From Planococcaceae bacterium UBA3370 (GTDB lineage: Bacteria > Bacillota > Bacilli > Bacillales_A > Planococcaceae): a stretch of 30,364 nt of DNA. The notes beneath the pieces were generated by a model. The model was given only the letters and a program-made list of their open reading frames with translations, did no database searches and was not told the DNA's origin. Positions within the stretch are counted from its first letter, which is position 1. The number at the start of each line of letters is the position of its first letter. A program made the position numbers and the translations under genes. Positions 1 through 10,272 of the stretch are shown here, piece after piece. The stretch spans positions 5,768 through 36,131 of the forward strand of contig DEQI01000015.1 in assembly GCA_002360295.1 (NCBI GenBank), in the 5' to 3' direction.

Positions 1-1652
<1,652 letters not shown>

Positions 1653-1704
1653 TTAGTATAAGTCCTTTAATGACTTTTTCTTAGCTCAATATTTACTCGC
1701 AAAA

Positions 1705-1776
1705 CATGCATCCAATGCATGAATTTTTACGTTTAATTTAATTTTCTTGGAAAATCGGGCAGGCCTATACCTGCCC
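1705..1776 (-). other. rpoB-rpoC spacer with two hairpins
   Basis: The spacer between rpoB and rpoC carries two inverted repeats. The first met by polymerase is GGGCAGG/CCTGCCC (arms 1770-1776 and 1757-1763, 6-nt loop). The second is CATGCAT/ATGCATG (arms 1715-1721 and 1705-1711, 3-nt loop). On the minus strand neither is followed by a clean U-tract (GATTTTCC after the first, TTTTGCG after the second), so they look more like pause, processing or partial attenuation sites than full terminators. On the plus strand the GC-rich hairpin is followed by CATTTTTTT and would read as a terminator against antisense transcription. Confidence 0.5.
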
Positions 1777-1783
1777 CATTTTT

Positions 1784-4700
1784 TTATTCAAAAGATTCAA
1801 CTGGCTCTTCTTCTTTTTCGGCTGGAATAATGTTTAATGCATCAGCCGGCTGAAGATCTTCTTCTTCGTCTAAATCACGAAGCTCTACTTCTTCATCATT
1901 GATTGTTAACATTTTTACATCCATACCTAAAGATTGAAGCTCTTTAATTAATACTTTAAATGATTCTGGAACACCAGGTTCTGGAACACTTTCACCTTTA
2001 ACAATAGCTTCGTACGTTTTCACACGTCCTACTACATCGTCTGATTTTACAGTTAAAATCTCTTGTAATGTGTAAGCAGCACCATATGCTTCAAGCGCCC
2101 ATACCTCCATCTCACCGAAACGTTGTCCACCAAATTGAGCTTTACCGCCCAGTGGTTGCTGTGTAACAAGTGAGTATGGTCCAGTTGAACGTGCGTGAAG
2201 TTTGTCGTCAACCATGTGAGCAAGTTTAATCATGTACATGATACCAACTGATACACGGTTATCGAACGGTTCACCCGAACGTCCATCATACAGAATTGTT
2301 TTACCATCACGGTTCATACCAGCTTCTTCCATCGTTTCCCAAACATCTTCTTCATTAGCACCATCGAATACTGGTGTTGCCATATGAATACCTAAGTAAC
2401 GAGAAGCCATACCTAAATGCAATTCTAGCACTTGTCCGATATTCATACGTGAAGGTACGCCTAGTGGGTTTAACATGATATCAACTGGAGTACCATCTGG
2501 CATAAATGGCATATCTTCTTCCGGTAAAATACGGGAAATTACCCCTTTGTTACCGTGACGACCGGCCATCTTATCTCCAACACGAATTTTACGTTTTTGA
2601 ACAATATATGTGCGAACTAATTGGTTTACACCTGGTGGTAGTTCATCGCCATCTTCGCGGTTGAATACTTTTACATCTAAAACGATACCGCCTGCTCCGT
2701 GAGGTACACGTAGTGAAGTATCACGCACTTCACGTGCTTTCTCACCGAAAATAGCATGTAATAAACGTTCTTCAGCAGTTAATTCTGTAACCCCTTTAGG
2801 CGTTACTTTACCAACTAAAATATCACCATCGCGTACTTCTGCACCAATGCGGATAATACCACGCTCATCTAGGTTTCGAAGTGCGTCTTCCCCAACGTTC
2901 GGAATATCACGAGTAATTTCTTCAGGTCCTAATTTTGTATCACGAGACTCTGACTCGTACTCTTCGATATGAACGGAAGTATAAACATCATCTTTTACAA
3001 GACGCTCGCTCATAATGACAGCATCCTCATAGTTGAAACCTTCCCATGTCATGAAGGCAACTAATACGTTACGACCTAATGCAAGTTCGCCTTTTTCCAT
3101 TGAAGGACCATCAGCTAAGATATCACGTGGTTTAACGCGGTCACCTACTTTAACAATTGGGCGTTGGTTATATGAAGTACCTTGGTTTGAACGGATGAAT
3201 TTTTGTAATTTATATTTAGTTAAATCGCCTTTAACTTCTTTACCATCGATAGTTTCAATACGACGAACGTGAATAGAACGTGCTTCAACATGTTCAACAA
3301 CCCCATCATATTTTGCAACTACCGCAGCACCAGAGTCACGTGCGTCAACATGCTCCATCCCTGTACCAACAAACGGTGCTTCAGGGTTTAATAATGGAAC
3401 AGCTTGACGTTGCATGTTCGCTCCCATTAGTGCTCGGTTAGAGTCATCGTTCTCTAAGAAAGGAATACATGCTGTCGCTGCTGATACTACTTGTTTTGGA
3501 GATACATCCATGTAGTCAATGCGATCTCTTTTGAATATAGTGTTATCGCCTCGGAAACGTCCAACAACTTCTTCTTTAGCAAAAGTACCATCTTCATTTA
3601 ACGGAGAATTCGCTTGTGCTACTACGTAGTTATCTTCTTCGTCAGCTGTTAAATAATCAATTCGATCTGTCACTTGACCAGTTTCAGGGTCTACACGACG
3701 ATACGGTGTTTCAATAAAGCCGAATTTATTCACTTTCGCAAATGATGAAAGTGAGTTAATCAGACCAATGTTAGGTCCCTCTGGCGTTTCAATTGGACAC
3801 ATACGACCGTAGTGAGAATAGTGAACGTCACGCACTTCCATACCAGCGCGCTCACGTGTTAAACCACCTGGTCCTAATGCAGATAGACGACGTTTGTGCG
3901 TTAGCTCTGCAAGTGGATTTGTTTGGTCCATGAATTGCGATAATTGTGAGCTACCGAAGAACTCTTTAATAGACGCAATTACAGGACGGATATTGATTAA
4001 TTGCTGTGGTACGATTGCAGCTGTGTCGTTAATTGACATACGTTCACGTACTACACGCTCCATACGTGATAACCCGATACGGAATTGGTTTTGTAATAAC
4101 TCACCAACTGAACGCAAACGGCGGTTACCTAAATGGTCAATATCATCTGTATTACCAACGCCATATAATAAATTGAAGAAGTAAGATACAGAAGCAATTA
4201 CGTCAGCTGGCGTAATGTTCTTCACTTCTTCATCCACGTAGGCGTTTGAAATAACATTAATTTCTTTTTGAGCTTCATCATTTGGTGCATAAATTTTAAT
4301 TGATTGTACGGTAATATCTTCTTCTAATACGCCACCAACTTGTGAAAGCGTGCGGAAGCCGATGCCATTTTCTAAATAAGGAATAATCTTATCTAGTGTA
4401 CGGCGATCAAGAACTGTACCTTTTTCAACTAAAACTTCGCCTGTTTCTGGATCAGCTAGCGTTTCTGCAATCGTTTGATTGAATAAACGGTTTTTAATGT
4501 GAAGCTTTTTATTCATTTTATAACGACCAACATTCGCTAAGTCATAGCGTTTTGCATCAAAGAAACGAGAGTATAATAAGCTCTTCGCACTTTCAACTGT
4601 TGGCGGCTCACCTGGACGTAGACGCTCATAGATTTCTAAAAGCGCTTTTTCAGTGCTTTCTGTGTTGTCTTTTTCAAGCGTGTTACGAAGGTATTCGTTG

Positions 4701-5338
4701 TCACCGATAATATCGATAATTTCTTGATCTGAACCGAAACCTAATGCACGTAATAATACCGTTACAGGAAGTTTACGTGTACGGTCAATACGTACATATA
4801 CAACATCCTTTGCATCTGTTTCGTATTCTAGCCAAGCACCGCGGTTTGGAATGACTGTTGCACCAAAACCTTTTTTACCGTTTTTGTCAGTTTTATCGTG
4901 GAAGTAAACACTTGGTGAACGAACCAACTGAGAAACGATAACGCGCTCGGCACCATTAATAATAAATGTGCCTGTTTCCGTCATTAACGGAAAATCACCC
5001 ATGAAGACATCTTGCTCTTTTAATTCATCTGTTTCTTTGTTTCGAAGACGCACTTTTACACGCAATGGTGCAGCATAAGTAACGTCACGTTCTTTACACT
5101 CGTCTACATCATACTTTGGTTCCCCTAAAGTATAATCAACGAATTCAAGTGAAAGATTGCCTGTAAAATCTTCGATTGGAGAAATGTCGTGGAACATCTC
5201 GCGCAATCCTTCTGCAAGGAACCACTCATAAGATGCTGTTTGAATTTCGATTAAATTCGGAAGCTCTAGCACCTCATTAATACGCGCAAAACTTCTACGC
5301 TGACGGTGTTGTCCGTACTGAACTAGTTGACCTGTCAA
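1784..5338 (-). CDS. rpoB: RNA polymerase beta subunit
   Basis: Beta subunit of RNA polymerase, about 1184 aa against 1193 in B. subtilis, near-identical over long stretches. The rifampicin-binding region ([20 protein letters not shown] and following [12 protein letters not shown]) has the residues of sensitive enzymes. The conserved [12 protein letters not shown] and the C-terminal clamp segment ([20 protein letters not shown]) are intact, and the acidic tail ends ...VESFE. I chose TTG at 5338: it reproduces the B. subtilis start (M)TGQLVQYG, and GGGGTGA lies 5 nt upstream. The frame stays open to a GTG at 5347, but that codon overlaps the Shine-Dalgarno itself. A promoter lies at 5539-5567 and a terminator-like hairpin sits in the leader. 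Confidence 0.97.
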   Translation of the reverse strand: MTGQLVQYGQHRQRRSFARINEVLELPNLIEIQTASYEWFLAEGLREMFHDISPIEDFTGNLSLEFVDYTLGEPKYDVDECKERDVTYAAPLRVKVRLRNKETDELKEQDVFMGDFPLMTETGTFIINGAERVIVSQLVRSPSVYFHDKTDKNGKKGFGATVIPNRGAWLEYETDAKDVVYVRIDRTRKLPVTVLLRALGFGSDQEIIDIIGDNEYLRNTLEKDNTESTEKALLEIYERLRPGEPPTVESAKSLLYSRFFDAKRYDLANVGRYKMNKKLHIKNRLFNQTIAETLADPETGEVLVEKGTVLDRRTLDKIIPYLENGIGFRTLSQVGGVLEEDITVQSIKIYAPNDEAQKEINVISNAYVDEEVKNITPADVIASVSYFFNLLYGVGNTDDIDHLGNRRLRSVGELLQNQFRIGLSRMERVVRERMSINDTAAIVPQQLINIRPVIASIKEFFGSSQLSQFMDQTNPLAELTHKRRLSALGPGGLTRERAGMEVRDVHYSHYGRMCPIETPEGPNIGLINSLSSFAKVNKFGFIETPYRRVDPETGQVTDRIDYLTADEEDNYVVAQANSPLNEDGTFAKEEVVGRFRGDNTIFKRDRIDYMDVSPKQVVSAATACIPFLENDDSNRALMGANMQRQAVPLLNPEAPFVGTGMEHVDARDSGAAVVAKYDGVVEHVEARSIHVRRIETIDGKEVKGDLTKYKLQKFIRSNQGTSYNQRPIVKVGDRVKPRDILADGPSMEKGELALGRNVLVAFMTWEGFNYEDAVIMSERLVKDDVYTSVHIEEYESESRDTKLGPEEITRDIPNVGEDALRNLDERGIIRIGAEVRDGDILVGKVTPKGVTELTAEERLLHAIFGEKAREVRDTSLRVPHGAGGIVLDVKVFNREDGDELPPGVNQLVRTYIVQKRKIRVGDKMAGRHGNKGVISRILPEEDMPFMPDGTPVDIMLNPLGVPSRMNIGQVLELHLGMASRYLGIHMATPVFDGANEEDVWETMEEAGMNRDGKTILYDGRSGEPFDNRVSVGIMYMIKLAHMVDDKLHARSTGPYSLVTQQPLGGKAQFGGQRFGEMEVWALEAYGAAYTLQEILTVKSDDVVGRVKTYEAIVKGESVPEPGVPESFKVLIKELQSLGMDVKMLTINDEEVELRDLDEEEDLQPADALNIIPAEKEEEPVESFE

Positions 5339-5410
5339 CTCATTCACCCCTCAATAAAGCGATAATAGGTCTTTGCAAAACCACCCAAATAGTGTATGAT
5401 TTCGAAAGAC

Positions 5411-5445
5411 AAAAAGAAAACGAGCCTCATAAAGACCTCATTTTC
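5411..5445 (-). terminator. Terminator-like hairpin in the rpoB leader (possible attenuator)
   Basis: On the minus strand GAAAATGAG (5445-5437) pairs with CTCGTTTTC (5424-5416) through a 9-bp stem including one G-U, with a 12-nt loop, and is followed by TTTTTG. It lies about 90 nt after the predicted rpoB start site and about 75 nt before the rpoB start codon. It therefore either ends read-through from rsmC or attenuates rpoB. Confidence 0.55.
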
Positions 5446-5538
5446 GGTTAAACTAAACTTAATTCTTCGAGAGTATACCCCAAAAAACATGTTTTTAATG
5501 CAAAAGGGCACACTTCCTCAAAATAATAATTTTGCATT

Positions 5539-5567
5539 TTATTATGTTATCATAGTCGATTTGTCAA
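5539..5567 (-). promoter_or_regulatory. Probable SigA promoter of rpoBC
   Basis: The minus strand has a perfect -35 TTGACA (5567-5562), a 17-nt spacer and TAATAA (5544-5539). An alternative -10 CATAAT (5546-5541) has a 15-nt spacer. It lies just after the rsmC stop and gives a leader of about 195 nt before rpoB. Confidence 0.6.
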
Positions 5568-5591
5568 GTCAATCTTTTAAATCATAGAGAT

Positions 5592-6194
5592 TTATTTTAT
5601 AGCACGGATAATCCAGTACCCTTTTTTCTTCTCAACAACATCTACTTCCGAAAACTTTTCTTCTAAATGACTGAACGTTGACGGCGCACCTTGTTTTTTT
5701 TGAATCACAACCCACAACTCTCCACCATCGACCAATCTTTCATACGCTTCGTCATAAAACTTAAAAACCGTTTCTTTTCCTGCGCGAATGGGTGGATTTG
5801 TTAAAATAGCTGCAGCATGCGTATCAGTATCAACATTAGCTAATCCATCACTTTCAAAAATTCGTACATTTTGAATCCCGTTCATTTGTGCATTTTTTTC
5901 TGCTAATGCTACCGCTCGTGTATTGATATCCATCATTTGAATCATACGCTCTGGATATGCTTTCGCAAGAGATAACCCTATTGGTCCATAACCACAACCA
6001 ACGTCAAGTATGGCACCTGAAACTTTAGGCATGACAAACGTATCAATTAACACACGGGATCCAAAATCTACTTCGCTTTTACTAAATACACCGGCATCCG
6101 TTTCAAATGTAAACTCAAATCCAAGCAAAGTAAATTTCCAACGACGCGGCTTACTTTCCGTTTGAGGCTTATTAGAGTAATAATGTTCTGACAT
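5592..6194 (-). CDS. rsmC: Class I SAM-dependent methyltransferase, RsmC/YbxB family
   Basis: A 200-aa protein matching Bacillus YbxB in size and position between rplL and rpoB. The SAM-binding motif I DVGCGYGPIG is at residues 64-73, and the NPPIRAGK motif at 133-140 is the N-P-P-hydrophobic signature of methyltransferases acting on exocyclic base amines. Family knowledge points to 16S rRNA guanine N2 methylation (RsmC), but Bacillus YbxB has the single-domain form, so the exact target is inferred. ATG start with GGAGG 8 nt upstream. A strong terminator lies only 25 nt upstream, between this gene and rplL, so expression depends on read-through or an unrecognised promoter. Confidence 0.85.
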   Translation of the reverse strand: MSEHYYSNKPQTESKPRRWKFTLLGFEFTFETDAGVFSKSEVDFGSRVLIDTFVMPKVSGAILDVGCGYGPIGLSLAKAYPERMIQMMDINTRAVALAEKNAQMNGIQNVRIFESDGLANVDTDTHAAAILTNPPIRAGKETVFKFYDEAYERLVDGGELWVVIQKKQGAPSTFSHLEEKFSEVDVVEKKKGYWIIRAIK

Positions 6195-6219
6195 AAACTA
6201 CGCCTCCTTACATATAGGT

Positions 6220-6254
6220 AAAAAGAAAAGCCCGTCCAAATGACGAGCTTTTCT
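6220..6254 (-). terminator. Rho-independent terminator after rplL
   Basis: On the minus strand AGAAAAGCTCGTC (6254-6242) pairs with GACGGGCTTTTCT (6236-6224), a 13-bp stem with one G-U and a 5-nt loop, running straight into TTTT. It is a near-ideal intrinsic terminator between rplL and rsmC. Confidence 0.88.
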
Positions 6255-6278
6255 GCATTTAATAGACGTAAGTAAAAA

Positions 6279-6641
6279 TTACTTAACTTCTACAGTAGCG
6301 CCAACTTCTTCAAGTTTAGCTTTGATTGCTTCAGCTTCTTCTTTAGAAGCGCCTTCTTTAAGAGCTTTAGGAGCGTTGTCAACAACCTCTTTAGCTTCTT
6401 TTAATCCTAAACCAGTGATTTCACGAACCACTTTGATTACTTTGATTTTTTCAGCACCAGCGTTAGCTAATACTACATCAAATTCAGATTTTTCTTCAGC
6501 AGCACCTGCAGCACCACCAGCAACTACAGCTACAGGAGCAGCTGCTGTTACACCGAATTCTTCTTCGATTGCTTTTACTAAATCGTTTAATTCAAGAACT
6601 GTCATAGCTTTGATAGCTTCTAAGATTTGCTCTTTGTTCAT
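6279..6641 (-). CDS. rplL: 50S ribosomal protein L7/L12
   Basis: A 120-aa acidic ribosomal stalk protein. The N-terminal dimerisation helices ([20 protein letters not shown]) are followed by an Ala/Gly-rich hinge at about residues 33-50. The C-terminal factor-binding domain includes [20 protein letters not shown]. It docks as dimers on L10 and recruits the translational GTPases. ATG start behind GGAGG. It follows rplJ by 73 nt, in the usual rplJL pair under the L10 leader, and is followed by a strong terminator. Confidence 0.97.
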   Translation of the reverse strand: MNKEQILEAIKAMTVLELNDLVKAIEEEFGVTAAAPVAVVAGGAAGAAEEKSEFDVVLANAGAEKIKVIKVVREITGLGLKEAKEVVDNAPKALKEGASKEEAEAIKAKLEEVGATVEVK

Positions 6642-6714
6642 TTTAATTTCCTCCTACTTGGATGTTATTTTTAATTTTTAGGCGATTAAGCCGAGTTTTG
6701 AAGTTGAGTTGCGA

Positions 6715-7215
6715 TTAAGCACCTTGTTCTTCTTTTTGATCTGCAACAGCTTTTGTTGCAAGCGCGAAGTTGCGCATTGGAGCTTGAAGTACAGATAAAA
6801 GCATTGAAAGTAAACCTTCGCGTGATGGAAGTTCTGCAAGAGCTTTTACGTCTTCAGCAGATGATACAGTACCTTCGATAATACCTGCTTTAATTTCTAA
6901 CGCTTCATTTTTCTTAGCGAACTCGTTAATAATTTTTGCAGGAGCTACTACGTCTTCGTTAGAGAACGCAACAGCGTTTGGACCAGTTAAGAACTCGTTA
7001 ATTCCTTCAACACCTGCGATTTCAGTTGCGCGACGAGTTAAAGTATTTTTGTATACTTTAAATTCAACACCAGCTTCACGAAGTTGTTTACGAAGTTCTG
7101 TAACTTGAGATACAGTAAGACCACGATAGTCAACCACTACTACAGATGCAGCAGCTTGGAATTTCTCAGCGATTTCCTGCACTTGAACTTTTTTAGTTTC
7201 GATTGCATTGCTCAC
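6715..7215 (-). CDS. rplJ: 50S ribosomal protein L10
   Basis: A 166-aa protein that anchors the L7/L12 stalk on 23S rRNA. It begins [19 protein letters not shown] and has the conserved [20 protein letters not shown] and YKNTLTRRA blocks; the C-terminal helix that carries L7/L12 dimers is present. The start is GTG at 7215-7213 with AGGAGGTG upstream. The L10(L12)4 complex is known in B. subtilis to bind the rplJ leader and cause premature termination, and a matching leader with terminator precedes this gene. Confidence 0.97.
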   Translation of the reverse strand: MSNAIETKKVQVQEIAEKFQAAASVVVVDYRGLTVSQVTELRKQLREAGVEFKVYKNTLTRRATEIAGVEGINEFLTGPNAVAFSNEDVVAPAKIINEFAKKNEALEIKAGIIEGTVSSAEDVKALAELPSREGLLSMLLSVLQAPMRNFALATKAVADQKEEQGA

Positions 7216-7256
7216 TTTGATGACACCTCCTATTAGAATGAGTCATTTATACCGAC

Positions 7257-7398
7257 AAAAGAAAAGCCCCTATATCATATAGACATAGAGGCTGAAAGTC
7301 ATCATCTTAAAAAGAATCCGAATTCCGATGTCCTCGGTAGGATCATTAAGTGACAAGTCACTCCTACTGTCTACGGTACAAATGGATGATTCACAACA
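7257..7398 (-). promoter_or_regulatory. L10 leader with transcription attenuator
   Basis: The untranslated leader of rplJL runs from the predicted start near 7398. A proximal paired region includes AGTAGGA...TCCTACCGAGG, which resembles the L10-binding fold of the Rfam L10 leader. The distal part is an intrinsic terminator: AGCCTCTAT (7293-7285) pairs with ATAGGGGCT (7273-7265), a 9-bp stem with one G-U, then TTTTCTTTTG. In B. subtilis L10(L12)4 favours the terminator; the same autoregulation is inferred here. Confidence 0.85.
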
Positions 7399-7404
7399 GC
7401 ATCC

Positions 7405-7433
7405 ATCTTACCAAGTAAGCGGATTGTTGTCAA
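7405..7433 (-). promoter_or_regulatory. SigA promoter of rplJL
   Basis: TTGACA (7433-7428), a 17-nt spacer and TAAGAT (7410-7405) on the minus strand, between the rplA stop and the L10 leader. The perfect -35 and exact spacing make it convincing. Confidence 0.75.
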
Positions 7434-7483
7434 CTATTTAAATCCATCAGCATAAGCGCTGAATGAAATTCATTATATATATA

Positions 7484-8182
7484 TTATTTAACTACTACGT
7501 TTGCAGCGTCAACTTTAACAGCTGGGCCCATTGTTGTAGTAATGTTTACAGATTTCATGTAAGTTCCTTTAGCTGCAGCTGGTTTTGCTTTTTGAACTAC
7601 TTCAAATACAGCTAAGAAGTTTTCTACTAATTTTTGTGTATCGAAAGAAACTTTACCGATTGGCGCGTGGATAATACCAGATTTTTCTGCACGGTATTCT
7701 ACTTTACCAGCTTTGATTTCTTCGATTGCTTTTGTTACGTCAAAAGTAACTGTACCAGTTTTAGGGTTTGGCATTAAACCTTTAGGACCTAATACACGAC
7801 CAAGTTTACCAACTTCACCCATCATGTCTGGAGTTGCAACGATTACATCAAAATCGAACCAACCTTGTTGGATTTTTTGGATGTATTCTGCATCGCCTAC
7901 ATAGTCTGCACCAGCAGCTTCTGCTTCTTTCAGTTTTTCACCTTTAGCGAATACTAATACACGTTGAGTTTTACCAGTACCATGTGGAAGCACTACAGCA
8001 CCACGGATTTGTTGATCGTTTTTACGAGTGTCGATCCCTAATTTAAATGCTACTTCTACAGTTGCATCAAAGTTAGTTGTACTAGTTTTTTGTGCTAATG
8101 CAACCGCTTCTTCAACTGAGTAAAGAGCTGTACGGTCGATTAATTTAGCTGCTTCTTGCAGTTTTTTACCTTTTTTAGCCAT
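7484..8182 (-). CDS. rplA: 50S ribosomal protein L1
   Basis: A 232-aa protein, the same length as B. subtilis L1, forming the mobile stalk beside the E site. It begins [16 protein letters not shown]. The conserved [18 protein letters not shown] block and the C-terminal [18 protein letters not shown] are present. The frame stays open upstream to 8344, but the ATG at 8182 is the start because AGGAGG lies 8 nt before it and the upstream residues match nothing in the family. It follows rplK by 118 nt containing a long hairpin. Confidence 0.97.
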   Translation of the reverse strand: MAKKGKKLQEAAKLIDRTALYSVEEAVALAQKTSTTNFDATVEVAFKLGIDTRKNDQQIRGAVVLPHGTGKTQRVLVFAKGEKLKEAEAAGADYVGDAEYIQKIQQGWFDFDVIVATPDMMGEVGKLGRVLGPKGLMPNPKTGTVTFDVTKAIEEIKAGKVEYRAEKSGIIHAPIGKVSFDTQKLVENFLAVFEVVQKAKPAAAKGTYMKSVNITTTMGPAVKVDAANVVVK

Positions 8183-8233
8183 TATAATTTCCTCCTTGAT
8201 TGTGGTTATAGCGGAATATACCTCCCACGAATA

Positions 8234-8267
8234 AAGGTTGCGCACTCTTTTAGAGCACAGCAACCTT
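8234..8267 (-). other. Hairpin between rplK and rplA
   Basis: On the minus strand AAGGTTGC (8267-8260) pairs with GCAACCTT (8241-8234) as an 8-bp outer stem, with a weaker inner helix GTGCTC/GAGTGC containing two G-U pairs. Only a short UUUAUU follows, so it is a poor terminator. It could be an RNA stability element or an L1 target; no known motif was recognised. Confidence 0.5.
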
Positions 8268-8300
8268 CCAAAAACAAATGCATCATCAAGTAAATGGGAA

Positions 8301-8726
8301 TTAGTCTTCGATAACAATACCCATGCTACGTGCAGTACCTTCAACCATTAACATAGCCGCTTCAACTGATGCAGCGTTAAGGTCTGGCATTTTTTGTTCA
8401 GCGATTTCGCGAACTTTATCACGTTTAACCGTTGCAACTTTTTTACGGTTTGGTTCACCAGATCCAGATTGGATACCAGCTGCTACTTTAAGTAGAACTG
8501 CTGCAGGTGGAGTTTTCGTAATGAAAGTGAATGAACGGTCTTCGAATACTGAAATCTCAACCGGAATGATAAGGCCAGCTTGATCAGCAGTACGAGCATT
8601 GAACTCCTTACAGAATCCCATGATGTTTACACCTGCTTGACCTAATGCTGGACCAACCGGTGGAGCTGGGTTAGCTTTACCAGCAGGGATTTGAAGTTTT
8701 ACAACTTTAATAATTTTTTTAGCCAC
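8301..8726 (-). CDS. rplK: 50S ribosomal protein L11
   Basis: A 141-aa protein of the GTPase-associated centre that binds 23S rRNA near the thiostrepton site. The N-terminal [20 protein letters not shown] carries the conserved prolines, and the C-terminal rRNA-binding domain ends [12 protein letters not shown]. The start is GTG at 8726-8724, preceded by AAGGAGGTG at 6-8 nt, giving exactly the B. subtilis length; three more codons upstream overlap the Shine-Dalgarno. It is the first gene of rplKA, with its own promoter at 8864-8892. Confidence 0.96.
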   Translation of the reverse strand: MAKKIIKVVKLQIPAGKANPAPPVGPALGQAGVNIMGFCKEFNARTADQAGLIIPVEISVFEDRSFTFITKTPPAAVLLKVAAGIQSGSGEPNRKKVATVKRDKVREIAEQKMPDLNAASVEAAMLMVEGTARSMGIVIED

Positions 8727-8827
8727 GAGACACACCTCCTTAAGTCCGTGATGTGGTAATTTGGGTTGCCCCTCCCACTCAATATCTGTCTGTCAGCTAA
8801 TTTGCCGATAACATTAAACATTTATCT

Positions 8828-8858
8828 AGGCAGACTGAAATTTTTGACAGTCTGACCT
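8828..8858 (-). promoter_or_regulatory. 5'-end stem-loop of the rplKA leader
   Basis: On the minus strand AGGTCAGACTG (8858-8848) pairs with CAGTCTGCCT (8837-8828): 7 bp, a single-base bulge, then 3 bp, with a 10-nt A/T loop. The predicted transcription start (about 8857) falls at its first bases. The bulged helix may be a binding site for L1, the known repressor of the L11 operon in other bacteria, or a 5' stability cap. Confidence 0.5.
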
Positions 8859-8863
8859 ATGAA

Positions 8864-8892
8864 ATGATAACACTTTTAACGTATATACGCAA
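8864..8892 (-). promoter_or_regulatory. Extended -10 promoter of rplKA
   Basis: TTGCGT (8892-8887), a 17-nt spacer and TATCAT (8869-8864), with TG one base before the -10, on the minus strand. The strong extended -10 compensates for a mediocre -35. Confidence 0.65.
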
Positions 8893-9081
8893 GTGTAAAT
8901 AAACAGCCAAGTTCATTTATCTAAACTTGAAACTGAAAGTAATATAACATAACAACCTATTACTTGCCTAATAAATCACTAGCTTTGTACATGAGCAATA
9001 TGAGTAATATCAATACTTCACTAGCTTTATTACATAATAATTTGACGATAAATATTTTATGCATCCAACTATTTTTAGACG

Positions 9082-9621
9082 TTACATTTTACTAATTTGT
9101 TCAAAATTTAACTCCATAATTGTTTCGCGACCAAACATATCGACACTTACTTTCACTTTACCTTTTTCGATATCTGTTTCTTCTACTTTACCTTGGAAAT
9201 GAGCGAATGGTCCTTCTAATACTTCTACTAAGTCGCCAACCGATACAGCTACTTCACCAATAGCTTTCTCATTCATGCCCATTTGTGCAAGTAAACGCTC
9301 TGCTTCTTCAGGTAATAATGGAGTAGGTTTTGCGCCGCCACCGGAAGAACCAATAAACCCTGTTACTCCAGGTGTATTGCGTACTACATACCATGAATCA
9401 TCTGTCATGATAATTTCTACTAGCACATAACCCGGGAAAACTTTACGCATTACTGTTCGTTTTTTTCCATCTTCTTTAATATCAATTTCTTCTTGTTCAG
9501 GAACGATAACACGGAAAATCTTATCTTGCATTCCCATTGTTTCAACACGTTTTTCAAGATTTGCTTTTACACGGTTTTCATAACCTGAATAAGTATGCAC
9601 TACATACCAATTTTTCTCCAT
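9082..9621 (-). CDS. nusG: Transcription elongation and termination factor NusG
   Basis: A 179-aa NusG (177 in B. subtilis). The N-terminal NGN domain that binds the polymerase clamp begins MEKNWYVVHTYSGYENRVK. PGYVLVE and RNTPGVTGFIG follow, and the C-terminal KOW domain contains VGDLVEVLEGPFAHFQGKV. The ATG at 9621 is fixed by homology, although the frame stays open to 9666. No Shine-Dalgarno lies within 15 nt; the nearest, GGAGG at 9646-9650, is 24 nt away with a GGAC/GTCC hairpin in between. It follows secE by 195 nt, including a terminator, so it may have its own promoter, which I could not identify. Confidence 0.96.
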   Translation of the reverse strand: MEKNWYVVHTYSGYENRVKANLEKRVETMGMQDKIFRVIVPEQEEIDIKEDGKKRTVMRKVFPGYVLVEIIMTDDSWYVVRNTPGVTGFIGSSGGGAKPTPLLPEEAERLLAQMGMNEKAIGEVAVSVGDLVEVLEGPFAHFQGKVEETDIEKGKVKVSVDMFGRETIMELNFEQISKM

Positions 9622-9756
9622 AATCGTGAGGACTACTCGTCCGCCCCTCCTTTTTGTTGCACACAATATAATTACACCTATTATTTACCCAATCATAACT
9701 AAAAAATCCGAACAAACGATACCAAGTTTCACTACCTAAAATCTTTGTAAAACAAA

Positions 9757-9788
9757 CGAAAAAACCCGTTATTCAACATGGACGGGCT
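9757..9788 (-). terminator. Terminator after secE
   Basis: On the minus strand AGCCCGT (9788-9782) pairs with ACGGGTT (9769-9763), 7 bp with one G-U and a 12-nt loop, followed by a run of six U. It separates secE from nusG. Confidence 0.7.
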
Positions 9789-9816
9789 ATTTCAGAAAAT
9801 ATTAATATTGCATTTC

Positions 9817-10002
9817 TTATAGACTTAAGAACCAGCGGAATAAACTTGAGATTCCTAAATCAACTACGACAAAAAATAAAGCCATAAAAATAACAGTCAT
9901 CACTACAACAACAGTGTATTTTGTTAGCTCTTTACTTTTTGGCCAGCTTGTCTTTCTCATTTCTACGCCGACTTCGTGTAGAAAATTCGTCACTTTGCTC
10001 AT
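9817..10002 (-). CDS. secE: Preprotein translocase subunit SecE
   Basis: A 61-aa single-span SecE of the short Gram-positive type (59 aa in B. subtilis), which clamps SecY in the membrane translocon. The amphipathic N-terminal part has the conserved KTSWPKSKELTKYT, followed by one membrane segment from about residue 29 to 50. ATG start with a weak GGGGG-type Shine-Dalgarno. It sits between rpmG and nusG as in B. subtilis. Confidence 0.95.
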   Translation of the reverse strand: MSKVTNFLHEVGVEMRKTSWPKSKELTKYTVVVVMTVIFMALFFVVVDLGISSLFRWFLSL

Positions 10003-10047
10003 TTTAGTCTAACCCCCGAATATATCGCTTCTTCTATGTTTCAATAT

Positions 10048-10194
10048 TTATATTGTTTGCTTATGCACCGTATGTTCATTGCAATGCGAACAAAACTTTT
10101 TTAATTCCAGGCGCTCTTTTGCACTATCTTTCGTTTGTAGCGTATAGTTTCTTGAACTACATTTTTCGCAGGCTAAAACAGCTTTCTTTGCCAT
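10048..10194 (-). CDS. rpmG: 50S ribosomal protein L33 (zinc-binding form)
   Basis: A 48-aa L33. Two CxxC pairs (CEKC near residue 9, CSHC near 37) mark the zinc-containing paralogue. Sequence MAKKAVLACEKCSSRNYTL. The frame is open 14 codons further upstream, but AAGGTGA lies 6 nt before the ATG at 10194 and fixes it. It is the first gene of rpmG-secE, with its own promoter at 10227-10255. Bacillus genomes usually carry two or three L33 paralogues; this is the one linked to secE. Confidence 0.94.
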   Translation of the reverse strand: MAKKAVLACEKCSSRNYTLQTKDSAKERLELKKFCSHCNEHTVHKQTI

Positions 10195-10226
10195 TAGAAT
10201 CACCTTTTCGGCAGTTTGTCTTTTCA

Positions 10227-10255
10227 AGACTAACACCTTATAATCATACTGTCAA
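10227..10255 (-). promoter_or_regulatory. Promoter of rpmG-secE
   Basis: A perfect TTGACA (10255-10250), a 17-nt spacer and TAGTCT (10232-10227) preceded by TG plus one base (extended -10). It lies between the sigH stop and rpmG on the minus strand. Confidence 0.6.
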
Positions 10256-10272
10256 CAAGCATACTAGCGCTA

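Larger units (their letters stand above)
8727..9081 (-). other. Intergenic region nusG-rplK
   Basis: A 355-nt gap between the nusG stop and rplK. It contains the rplK promoter (8864-8892) and the hairpin at the predicted 5' end of the rplK transcript (8828-8858). The part nearer nusG (about 8900-9081) is AT-rich, and I see neither a clear terminator nor an ORF there. Confidence 0.7.

Noticed and set aside
5396..5587. 63-codon plus-strand frame in the rpoB leader
   Set aside because: It lies antisense to the promoter and hairpin of rpoB, has no Shine-Dalgarno, and has low-complexity composition.
6322..6681. 119-codon plus-strand frame opposite rplL
   Set aside because: A codon-bias shadow of the Ala/Glu/Lys-rich rplL gene.
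8183..8344. 54-residue N-terminal extension of L1
   Set aside because: It overlaps the end of rplK and a hairpin, matches no L1 family member, and a proper Shine-Dalgarno precedes the internal ATG.
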